This document shows positions 1-5,067 of a stretch of DNA of 5,067 nucleotides, one piece after another (positions within the stretch are counted from its first letter, which is position 1; every line of letters starts with the position of its first letter). The DNA is from Burkholderiales bacterium (lineage in GTDB: Bacteria; Pseudomonadota; Gammaproteobacteria; Burkholderiales; CAIKXV01), in the NCBI GenBank assembly GCA_014379045.1, contig JACMMK010000240.1, forward strand, positions 1 through 5,067, in the 5' to 3' direction. Under the pieces are notes generated by a model that saw only the letters and a list, made by a program, of their open reading frames with translations, did no database searches and was not told where the DNA came from. The translations under genes were made by a program, and so were the position numbers.

Positions 1-804
1 CAGCCCGTCGTCCCTTCCCCGTGGCGCCGGCGCGGCGTGCTGGCGCTCGCCACATTGTTGCCCTGGGTCGTGCTGATCGCATTCTGGGAACTCGCGATCG
101 CACGCGGCTGGGTCCAGGCCTCGCTGCTGCCGCCGCCCTCGTCGTTCCTCCGCTACGCGATCGAGAGCAACCTGCGCGTGGGCTTCGGCAACGATGCGAT
201 GTCGATTCCGATGGCGATTCTGTTCAGTGTCTATCGGGTGCTGGCCGGCATGGCGCTGGGCTTCGTCGCGGCGCTCGCCACCGGCATCCTGATATCGATG
301 TCGCGCGTGTGCTCCGCCGCCGTACTGCCGATCGTGCGCGGGCTCGCGCCGATCGCGCCGATCGCCTGGATCCCGCTCGGCATCATGCTGCTCGGCATCG
401 GCAACGCGACCGCGATCTTCATCGTGTTCGTCGGCGTGTACTTCCTGCTCACGCTGTCGACGGTGGCGGCGGTGCATTCGGTCGACCCGCGCATGATCAA
501 GACGGCGCGGACTTACGGCGCCTCCGAACGCCAGGTCTGGCGCTGGGTGATCTTCCCCGCGGTGCTGCCGCAGGTGTTCACGATGCTGCGGATCAACTTC
601 TTTGCCGCCTGGATGGCCGTGCTCGCCGCCGAGATGGTCGGCCTCAAGAACGGCGTCGGCATGATGGTCATCCTCGGGCGCGAGATGTTCAACGGCAACC
701 TGATCATGCTCGGCATCTGCATCGTCGGCGTCGTCGGCTATGCGGTCGACTCGCTGCTGCTGTTCGTCCAGCGCCGGGTGCTCTGGTGGCAGGCCGCCCG
801 ATGA
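1..804 (+). CDS. ABC transporter permease, NitT/TauT (SsuC/TauC-like) family, 5' end probably outside window
   Basis: Inner-membrane permease of a binding-protein-dependent importer of the nitrate/sulfonate/taurine/thiamine-precursor group. The frame is open from base 1. GTG at 37 is the only obvious internal start near the edge, but the residues before it (PWRRR, basic) look like the normal cytoplasmic N-terminus of such permeases, so the true start is probably just upstream. Counting from GTG 37 (255 residues), hydrophobic segments lie at about 2-21, 62-88, 104-120, 124-146, 186-202 and 222-245, the expected topology for a half-transporter. The cytoplasmic EAA-like loop is at about 155-180 (KTARTYGAS, then FPAVLP) and would dock on the ATPase encoded at 1036. 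AEMVG followed by GVGMM matches the family's conserved C-terminal half. The stop codon overlaps the ATG of a short cassette (ATGA). The family is clear, the substrate is not. Confidence 0.93.
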   Translation, partial: QPVVPSPWRRRGVLALATLLPWVVLIAFWELAIARGWVQASLLPPPSSFLRYAIESNLRVGFGNDAMSIPMAILFSVYRVLAGMALGFVAALATGILISMSRVCSAAVLPIVRGLAPIAPIAWIPLGIMLLGIGNATAIFIVFVGVYFLLTLSTVAAVHSVDPRMIKTARTYGASERQVWRWVIFPAVLPQVFTMLRINFFAAWMAVLAAEMVGLKNGVGMMVILGREMFNGNLIMLGICIVGVVGYAVDSLLLFVQRRVLWWQAAR

Positions 805-913
805 GCCAAGCGGCGAGGGGCCCCAGCCGCAGGCTGGGGATCGACGTAAGCGAATCGGGCGTAGGTGCCGACTGCGCAATATCCGGACTTGCGCGATCGC
901 TCGGAGGCGCCCG
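801..913 (+). repeat. Start-stop cassette unit 1, with a 38-codon coupled ORF (801-917)
   Basis: This unit sits between permease and ATPase genes that would normally abut. Its ATG (801) overlaps the permease stop as ATGA, and its reading frame runs to TGA at 915-917, which overlaps the ATG of unit 2. The 11-mer GCCCGATGAGC occurs exactly at 796-806 and 909-919, so the unit is bounded by direct repeats. It contains GCGGCGAGG (810-818), a perfect hairpin (arms 821-828 and 832-839, loop GCA), and a block at 836-860 that matches 961-985 of unit 2 at 22 of 25 positions. The peptide starts MSQAARGPSRRLGIDVSESG. The next ATG is preceded by GGAGG at 903-907, six bases upstream, a strong ribosome binding site. 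It may be a small gene, an RNA element or an inserted repeat; I do not recognise the family. Confidence 0.7.
821..839 (+). other. Perfect hairpin in cassette unit 1
   Basis: Arms CCCCAGCC and GGCTGGGG pair over 8 bp around the loop GCA. No T tract follows, so it is not an intrinsic terminator. Its 3' arm runs into the block shared with unit 2. Confidence 0.8.
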
Positions 914-1035
914 ATGAGCACGCGAAGCCCGCGGCGAGGATCCCGTCACCTGAAACGTGACGGGATCGACGTAACCGAGTCGGGCTCACTCATCGGCCCG
1001 CGGCATTCTTCGATCCGGGACATCGGAGCGGCGCG
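914..1035 (+). repeat. Start-stop cassette unit 2, with a 41-codon coupled ORF (914-1039)
   Basis: Second copy of the unit at 801-913, diverged but with the same architecture: ATGAGC at the start, GCGGCGAGG (931-939), a hairpin (939-967), the conserved block (961-985, encoding GIDVTESG), then a tail with ATCCGG and an ATGA overlap with the ATPase start at 1036. The closing junction GCGCGATGAGC (1031-1041) differs by one base from the 11-mer that flanks unit 1. The reading frame begins MSTRSPRRGSRHLKRDGIDV and ends IGAAR, compared with GGAR in unit 1. GGAG at 1025-1028, seven bases before ATG 1036, serves the ATPase gene. The length differences from unit 1 on either side of the shared core are 12 and 3 bases, which keeps the core in frame, but GCGGCGAGG is read in different frames in the two units. 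Function unknown. Confidence 0.7.
939..967 (+). other. Strong hairpin in cassette unit 2
   Basis: Arms GATCCCGTCAC (939-949) and GTGACGGGATC (957-967) pair over 11 bp around the loop CTGAAAC. There is no T tract. The sequence differs from the unit 1 hairpin but occupies the same position, and it is nearly repeated at 3689-3713. Confidence 0.85.
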
Positions 1036-1818
1036 ATGAGCTCGCTCTCCAGTGCCCATGTCGGCAAGACCTGGCCTTCGGCCGGCGGCCTCGCGGTCGA
1101 GGCGCTGCGCGACATCTCACTGTCGGTGTCGGCCGGCGAGTTCGTCGCACTGCTCGGCCCTTCGGGCTGCGGCAAAAGTACCTTGCTGGAGTTGATCGCG
1201 GGACTCGAGCCGATCACCGCGGGCGAGATCCACATCGACGGCGCACGCGTCGTCGGCCCCGACCCGAATGCGGTGATGGTGTTCCAGGAGCATTCGCTGT
1301 TCCCGTGGCTCAACGTCGAGGACAACGTCGCGTTCGGATTGAAGATGAAGCGCGTCGACCCGGTGCAGCGGCGCCGCCGCGCGGGCGAGGTCCTCGAGCG
1401 CGTACGTCTGACGAAGTTCGCGCGTCACTTTCCGCATCAATTGTCCGGCGGGATGAAGCAGCGCGTCGCGATCGCGCGCGCGCTGGTAGGCAACCCTGAG
1501 TTCATCCTGATGGACGAGCCGTTCGCCGCGCTGGACTTCCAGACCCGCGTGCTGATGCAACAGTTCCTGCTCGAGATCTGGCGCGGGTTCGGCGCGACGA
1601 TCCTGTTCGTCACGCACCAGATCGACGAAGCGGTGCTGCTGTCCGACCGCGTGATCGTGTTCAGTGCGGGCCCCGGGCAGATTCTCGAAGATGTGCGCAT
1701 CGATCTGCCGCGCCCGCGCAGTTACACCGACCCGGCCTTCAACGATTACCGCAGCCGGCTCACCGCGCATCTCGAACGCGAGGTCATGCGCACACACGAG
1801 GCCGAGCTTGCCGCCTGA
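1036..1818 (+). CDS. ABC transporter ATP-binding protein, NitT/TauT (SsuB/TauB-like) family
   Basis: Cytoplasmic ATPase that powers the importer whose permease ends at 804. At 260 residues it has the usual length for the family. All nucleotide-binding motifs are intact: Walker A GPSGCGKST (41-49), Q-loop glutamine 84 in VFQEHSLFPWL, signature LSGGMKQR (136-143), Walker B FILMDE (156-161), D-loop ALD (165-167) and switch histidine 194 in VTHQIDEAV. LFPWL after the Q-loop is typical of the taurine/sulfonate/nitrate subgroup. There is no C-terminal regulatory domain. The ATG overlaps the stop of the preceding short cassette frame (ATGA) and has GGAG seven bases upstream, which supports this start. 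The 3' end overlaps the next gene by 11 bases if that gene starts at TTG 1808. Family assignment is secure; the transported compound is unknown. Confidence 0.95.
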   Translation: MSSLSSAHVGKTWPSAGGLAVEALRDISLSVSAGEFVALLGPSGCGKSTLLELIAGLEPITAGEIHIDGARVVGPDPNAVMVFQEHSLFPWLNVEDNVAFGLKMKRVDPVQRRRRAGEVLERVRLTKFARHFPHQLSGGMKQRVAIARALVGNPEFILMDEPFAALDFQTRVLMQQFLLEIWRGFGATILFVTHQIDEAVLLSDRVIVFSAGPGQILEDVRIDLPRPRSYTDPAFNDYRSRLTAHLEREVMRTHEAELAA

Positions 1819-2185
1819 CGACGCACCGTCGTCGCCACCCGTTGCGACCACGTTGAACCTTGAACACCTGTTCGACGGCCTCGGTACCGGAGACCTGCGC
1901 TTTGCGGCATCATGCACCGAGCGGTCGGGCGCATGGGTCACGCTGGACGGGTATGTCGCCCGCACGCACGATGATCGCGGGTGGGTACTGGTCGATCAGC
2001 CGGGCGCCTGCCCGGACTGCAGCCCGGTGCCGGTCGCCGCCGTACAGCTCCCGGGGTTCGCGCCGGCGGTGACACCCGATCCTGCGGTATCGTCGACGTT
2101 GCACGGCCGGTTGTCGTTCGGCTTTCGCATCGGCGCGGATGGCACCGCCTCGTTCCTGCGCCTCGATCACGCCACGCTCGCCTGA
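1808..2185 (+). CDS. Uncharacterised 125-residue protein with a CPDC motif
   Basis: I do not recognise this protein. The frame is open without ATG or GTG at a sensible position. TTG at 1808, inside the end of the ATPase gene, has ACGAGG (1796-1801) six bases upstream and is the best start; TTG at 1853 lacks a ribosome binding site. After a Pro/Ala/Ser-rich N-terminus (about 1-15) the sequence alternates short strand-like stretches: WVTLDGYVAR (43-52), GWVLVD (58-63), then GACPDCSPVPVAAVQLPGF (66-84, cysteines 68 and 71), and a C-terminal part RLSFGFRI (101-108) with ASFLRLDHA (114-122). This suggests a small, mostly beta, cytoplasmic domain; the Cys pair could bind metal or be redox-active, but that is inference. 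It lies between the transporter ATPase and the amidohydrolase and ends 11 bases before the latter, so it probably serves the same pathway. No signal peptide or membrane segment is visible. Confidence 0.72.
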   Translation: MPPDDAPSSPPVATTLNLEHLFDGLGTGDLRFAASCTERSGAWVTLDGYVARTHDDRGWVLVDQPGACPDCSPVPVAAVQLPGFAPAVTPDPAVSSTLHGRLSFGFRIGADGTASFLRLDHATLA

Positions 2186-2196
2186 GGAGTGCCGTC

Positions 2197-3690
2197 ATGT
2201 CGCAGCAGATGTTGATTGCCGGTGGCAGCGTACTGAACCCTGCCTCGTATACGTTCGCGCCCGCCGACATCGTCGTGTCCGGCGACACGATCGACGCGAT
2301 CGTCGCGCCGGGGAGCGTGGGCAGCGACGGCCGCAAGGTCGTCGATGCGTCCTCGAAGCTGGTGATCCCGGGCCTGGTGAACGGCCACAACCATGCGCAG
2401 ACGAATCTGTCCAAAGGCATCGCAGACCGCTGGACGCTCGAGATACTGCTGAACCATGCGCCGTGGACCGGCGGGCGACGCACGCTCGACGAGAAGTATC
2501 TGTCGGCGGCGATCGGCGCGTGCGAGATGTTGCGCAAGGGCTGCACCGCTTCGTACGACATGTTCGCCGAGTTCCCGCTGCCCACGATCGAGGGCGTGAA
2601 TGCCGTCGCGCAGGCGTATGCCGACGTCGGTATCCGGGCATCGATCGCACCGATGATGGCCGACCGCAGTTTCTACGAGGCAATTCCAGGACTGATCGAC
2701 GCACTGCCCGAACCGCTGCGCGAACAGGCGCTGGCGATCCGTTTCTCGCCGTTCCCGCAAAGCGTCGCGGTGTGTCGCGAACTCGCCGAGGACTGGAAGT
2801 TCGACCGCATGCAGATACGTCCCGCGCTCGGGCCGACGATTCCGCATCACTGCAGCGATGAATTCCTGCAGGCGTGTGGCGAACTCGGCCGCGAGCTCGA
2901 TCTCGGACTCCAGATGCACGTCGCCGAATCGAAGTTGCAGGCGGTGGTCGCGCGTAAGCGCTATGGCAAGTCGCTGGTCGCGCATCTGGACACGCTCGGC
3001 CTTCTGAAGCCCGGCTTCTGCGTCGCGCACGGCGTCTGGCTCGATGACGAAGACCGCACGCGGCTCGCCGACCAGGGCGCGTCGGTGTCGCACAACCCCG
3101 GCAGCAACATGAAGCTGGGCTCGGGGCTCGCCGACACGCGCTCGATGCTCGCGCGCGGCGTCAATCTCGCGCTCGGGACCGATGGCGCGGGATCATCGGA
3201 CAACCTCAACATGTTCGAGGCGATGCGTCTCGCGTCCTTCGTCTCGCGCGTGCACGATCGCGATTCGAGCCAGTGGCTGTCGACGCGCGAAGTCCTGCGT
3301 GCGGCGACCGAAGGGGGCGCCAAGGCGCTCGGCTTCGAGGGCATGATCGGCAGGCTCGAGGCCGGCTACAAGGCGGACATCGTTCTTCTCGATCTCGGCG
3401 CGCCGCACTACGTGCCGCTGAACGACCCGGTGAATCAGATCGTCCATTGCGAAGACGGCACCGGCGTGCACACCGTCATCGCCGGCGGGCGTGTACTGCT
3501 CGAAGCCGGCCGCTTCACGGCGTTCGATTTCGACGCGTTGCGCGCGCGGGCGGCCACCGCGGTCGCCCGACTGAGTGAGGTCAACCGCGCATCGCGGGCG
3601 CTGTCGGAGCAACTCGAGCCCTATGTCAACCAGTATTGCTCGGGGTTGGCGGCGACACCGCTTCACGTCGCAGGGTTTTGCAGCCACTGA
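2197..3690 (+). CDS. Metal-dependent amidohydrolase / deaminase (TRZ/ATZ, MtaD/SsnA-like)
   Basis: Cytoplasmic hydrolase of the amidohydrolase superfamily, in the group that includes hydroxyatrazine, S-adenosylhomocysteine/methylthioadenosine and guanine deaminases, which remove amino groups from ring substrates. It has 497 residues from ATG 2197, with GAGGAG at 2184-2189, seven bases upstream. A small N-terminal beta segment (about 5-60, ending LVIPGLVNG) is followed by the TIM-barrel metal ligands: H64 and H66 (NGHNH), H241 (QMHVAES, with E244), H278 (VAHG) and D329 (GTDGAGSSDNLNMFE). H299 in VSHNPGSNMKLGSG is also a family hallmark. The protein returns to the beta domain at about 388-440 (GYKADIVLLDL, VIAGGRVL). 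All ligands are present, so it should be active. It is the last gene of the transporter operon and probably acts on the imported compound. Family-level similarity does not tell which one; cytosine/guanine-type or triazine-type substrates are possible. Confidence 0.93.
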   Translation: MSQQMLIAGGSVLNPASYTFAPADIVVSGDTIDAIVAPGSVGSDGRKVVDASSKLVIPGLVNGHNHAQTNLSKGIADRWTLEILLNHAPWTGGRRTLDEKYLSAAIGACEMLRKGCTASYDMFAEFPLPTIEGVNAVAQAYADVGIRASIAPMMADRSFYEAIPGLIDALPEPLREQALAIRFSPFPQSVAVCRELAEDWKFDRMQIRPALGPTIPHHCSDEFLQACGELGRELDLGLQMHVAESKLQAVVARKRYGKSLVAHLDTLGLLKPGFCVAHGVWLDDEDRTRLADQGASVSHNPGSNMKLGSGLADTRSMLARGVNLALGTDGAGSSDNLNMFEAMRLASFVSRVHDRDSSQWLSTREVLRAATEGGAKALGFEGMIGRLEAGYKADIVLLDLGAPHYVPLNDPVNQIVHCEDGTGVHTVIAGGRVLLEAGRFTAFDFDALRARAATAVARLSEVNRASRALSEQLEPYVNQYCSGLAATPLHVAGFCSH

Positions 3691-3713
3691 TCCCGTCACC
3701 TGACAGGTGACGG
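3689..3713 (+). repeat. Third hairpin copy, overlapping the amidohydrolase stop codon
   Basis: From 3689 the sequence reads GATCCCGTCACCTGA, identical over 15 bases to 939-953. After three positions with two changes, GTGACGG matches again, giving 23 of 25 identical bases in total. Here the arms 3693-3700 and 3706-3713 form an 8-bp stem with loop TGACA; the complementarity formally continues to 10 bp around a single A. There is no T tract after it, so it is not an intrinsic terminator by itself, though it may block 3' exonucleases or belong to a dispersed palindromic repeat. The conserved block that follows the hairpin in the cassettes at 801-1035 is missing here. Confidence 0.7.
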
Positions 3714-3760
3714 ACGCCCTGCACAGCCATTGATCTAGAAGTTCATCAACCCGGCAGGAC

Positions 3761-3766
3761 TACAAT
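3761..3766 (+). promoter_or_regulatory. Candidate -10 element for the uvrA-like gene
   Basis: TACAAT matches the sigma-70 -10 consensus at five of six positions in an otherwise GC-rich stretch. No good -35 lies at 16-18 bases; TTGATC at 3730-3735 is 25 bases away, which is too far. A start near 3773 would put the leader at about 52 bases and begin it at the hairpin at 3775. Confidence 0.4.
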
Positions 3767-3774
3767 GGTCGGTT

Positions 3775-3804
3775 CGGCGCCGTTTGTTCGGCGCCGTTCT
3801 TTTT
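3775..3804 (+). terminator. Intrinsic terminator-like hairpin with T tract upstream of the uvrA-like gene
   Basis: CGGCGCCG at 3775-3782 pairs with an identical palindromic CGGCGCCG at 3789-3796 (8 bp, all G:C) around the loop TTTGTT, followed by TTCTTTTT at 3797-3804. This is the standard layout of a Rho-independent terminator reading to the right. The two halves are also direct repeats of GTTCGGCGCCGTT (3772-3784 and 3786-3798). It would end the upstream operon. Because it lies between the candidate -10 (3761) and the ATG at 3825, it could also sit in the leader of the next gene. Confidence 0.75.
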
Positions 3805-3824
3805 CGTCTGTCCGGACCCGTCCC

Positions 3825-5067
3825 ATGTCGGTAGTTAAATCCGGCGGGCGCGGCGCGATCGTGATTCGCGGCGCCCGTCAACACAATCTGCGCAACCTCG
3901 ATCTCGATCTCCCGCTCGGCGAGCTGACGGTCGTCACCGGCGTGTCCGGATCGGGGAAATCTTCGCTCGTGTTCGACACGCTCTACGCCGAAGGTCAGCG
4001 GCGCTATGTCGAAACCTTTTCGCCGTACGCGCGTCAGTTTCTCGACCGGATGGACAAGCCGCAGGTCGACCGCATCGACGGCATCCCGCCGGCGATCGCC
4101 ATCGATCAGGTGAACCCGGTACGCACCTCGCGCTCGACCGTGGGGACGATGACCGAGCTGAACGATCATCTCAAGCTGCTGTTCGCGCGCGCGGCGTGTC
4201 TTCACTGCCGCGGCTGTGGCAAGGCGGTACGCCGCGACAGTGCGCAATCGATCTTCGAGTCGCTCGCCGAACTCGCGCCAGCCGCCGGCGATCCGCGCCT
4301 CGCGATCACGTTCCCAGTGCCGGTGCCGGAAAACTTCGACCCGGGCGAAGTGCGCGCGATGCTCGAGCGGCAGGGCTACACGCGCATCGATGCGGCACAG
4401 ACCCGCCACTTCACCGTGACCCAGGACCGCTTTCGTTTCAGCAACACCGAGCGCGCGCGCGTGGTCGAAAGTCTCGAAGCCGCACTGCGTGTCGGTCAGG
4501 GGCGCGTCGATGTGCACGTGGTCGACGGCGCTCCCGTCGCAGGCTTGGACCCGCACGCCGTCGACGAGAAGCCGCCTTCGGTGAGCGCGCCGGCCTGGCG
4601 TTTCTCGTCCGACCTGCACTGCGCCGACTGCGATCTGCATTACGCCGACCCGGCGCCGAGTCTGTTCTCGTTCAACTCGCCGGTCGGTGCGTGCGAGACC
4701 TGCCGCGGCTTCGGCCGAGTGATCGGCGTCGACTACGGGCTGGTGATCCCGGACGAGACGAAGACACTGCGCCAGGGTGCGATCAAACCCTGGCAGTCGA
4801 AGAGCTTCGGTGAATCGCAGAAGGAACTGCTCGAGTACGCGGGCAAGCGCGGCATCCCCGTGGACGTGCCGTGGCGCGACCTCGGTGCGGCGAATCGCGC
4901 GTGGGTGATCGACGGCGAACCGCAGTGGAAGAGCTGGAACAAGTCCTGGCCCGGCGTCTGGTACGGCGCGAAGCGCTTCTTCGACTGGCTCGAGACCAAG
5001 AGCTACAAGATGCATGTGCGGGTGCTGCTGTCGCGTTATCGCGCCTACACGCCCTGTACGGTGTGCA
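3825..5067 (+). CDS. uvrA: Divergent UvrA-family excinuclease subunit, N-terminal 414 residues (3' end outside window)
   Basis: DNA-damage recognition ATPase of nucleotide excision repair, or a paralog of it. The start is ATG 3825; GTG 3861 (MIRGARQHNL) would match the usual family N-terminus, and neither has a clear ribosome binding site. Visible parts: Walker A GVSGSGKSS (39-47), the UvrA stretch LYAEGQRRYVE (53-63) with YARQFLDRMDKP (68-79), STVGTMTEL (104-112), cysteines 125, 128 and 131 where the first zinc-binding module begins, a region about 132-250 corresponding to the UvrB-binding domain, a four-cysteine zinc site (266, 269, 290, 293) around PSLFSFNSPVGAC, and CTVC (411-414) at the edge. 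Wording such as ETFSPYAR and PPAIAIDQVNPVRTSRS departs from canonical UvrA and resembles the very long, duplicated UvrA paralogs I recall from betaproteobacteria; the full length cannot be seen. It is probably transcribed separately from the operon before it. Confidence 0.92.
   Translation, partial: MSVVKSGGRGAIVIRGARQHNLRNLDLDLPLGELTVVTGVSGSGKSSLVFDTLYAEGQRRYVETFSPYARQFLDRMDKPQVDRIDGIPPAIAIDQVNPVRTSRSTVGTMTELNDHLKLLFARAACLHCRGCGKAVRRDSAQSIFESLAELAPAAGDPRLAITFPVPVPENFDPGEVRAMLERQGYTRIDAAQTRHFTVTQDRFRFSNTERARVVESLEAALRVGQGRVDVHVVDGAPVAGLDPHAVDEKPPSVSAPAWRFSSDLHCADCDLHYADPAPSLFSFNSPVGACETCRGFGRVIGVDYGLVIPDETKTLRQGAIKPWQSKSFGESQKELLEYAGKRGIPVDVPWRDLGAANRAWVIDGEPQWKSWNKSWPGVWYGAKRFFDWLETKSYKMHVRVLLSRYRAYTPCTVC

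Noticed and set aside
37..39. GTG as the true start of the permease
   Set aside because: The frame is open to base 1, the preceding basic residues fit a normal permease N-terminus, and there is no clear ribosome binding site before 37; an upstream start is more likely.
21..800. Plus-strand frame overlapping the permease gene
   Set aside because: Arg-rich shadow of the permease. Only its last part, from the ATG at 801, coincides with the coupled cassette frame and is kept.
821..967. Intrinsic terminators between permease and ATPase genes
   Set aside because: Both hairpins lack a T tract, and they lie inside open, coupled reading frames of the operon.
801..1035. CRISPR-like or integron attC-like repeat
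   Set aside because: There are only two diverged units, no spacer pattern, no cas or integrase gene, and no attC core sites; the arrangement is better described as tandem start-stop cassettes.
1117..1965. Minus-strand open frame of 282 codons
   Set aside because: It lies antisense to the intact ATPase gene and is of shadow composition (Asp/Arg/His-rich) without motifs.
3805..3824. SOS (LexA) box before the uvrA-like gene
   Set aside because: No CTGT-N8-ACAG pattern or near match is present between 3691 and 3824.
3735..5015. Long open frame of 426 codons on the minus strand
   Set aside because: It is antisense to the clear UvrA coding frame, is Arg/His/Ala-rich as GC-driven shadow frames are, and has no recognisable domain.

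Overview
The window comes from a GC-rich proteobacterium. Codon use, protein style and the form of the UvrA paralog best fit a betaproteobacterium (Burkholderiales-like), but there is no rRNA or other decisive marker, so this is an inference. All convincing genes lie on the + strand. There is no tRNA, rRNA, CRISPR array, integrase or transposase.

Left part (1-3690): a tightly packed transporter-catabolic operon, entered mid-gene. It holds a NitT/TauT-type ABC permease (1-804, 5' end probably outside the window), two tandem short cassettes (801-1035), the cognate ABC ATPase (1036-1818), an uncharacterised 125-residue protein with a CPDC motif (1808-2185, probable TTG start), and a metal-dependent amidohydrolase/deaminase (2197-3690). 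Gene junctions overlap or are separated by about 10 bases, so the genes are almost certainly co-transcribed. A substrate-binding protein is expected upstream but is not visible. The likely logic is import of a small nitrogen-containing, perhaps heterocyclic, compound followed by hydrolytic deamination in the cytoplasm. The substrate cannot be read from the sequence.

The most unusual part is 801-1035. Where a permease gene would normally abut its ATPase gene there are two related units in tandem. Each starts with ATGAGC inside the stop codon of the reading frame before it, carries a strong hairpin followed by a conserved block of about 25 bases, and ends by overlapping the next ATG (ATGA). They therefore form two coupled 38- and 41-codon reading frames sharing the peptide GIDV[S/T]ESG. 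A hairpin almost identical to the one in the second unit recurs directly at the stop codon of the amidohydrolase gene (3689-3713), which suggests a dispersed repeat family.

Right part (3691-5067): a 134-base intergenic region with that hairpin, a candidate -10 element, and a textbook intrinsic-terminator-like hairpin with a T tract. It is followed by the first 414 codons of a divergent UvrA-family protein that runs off the window.
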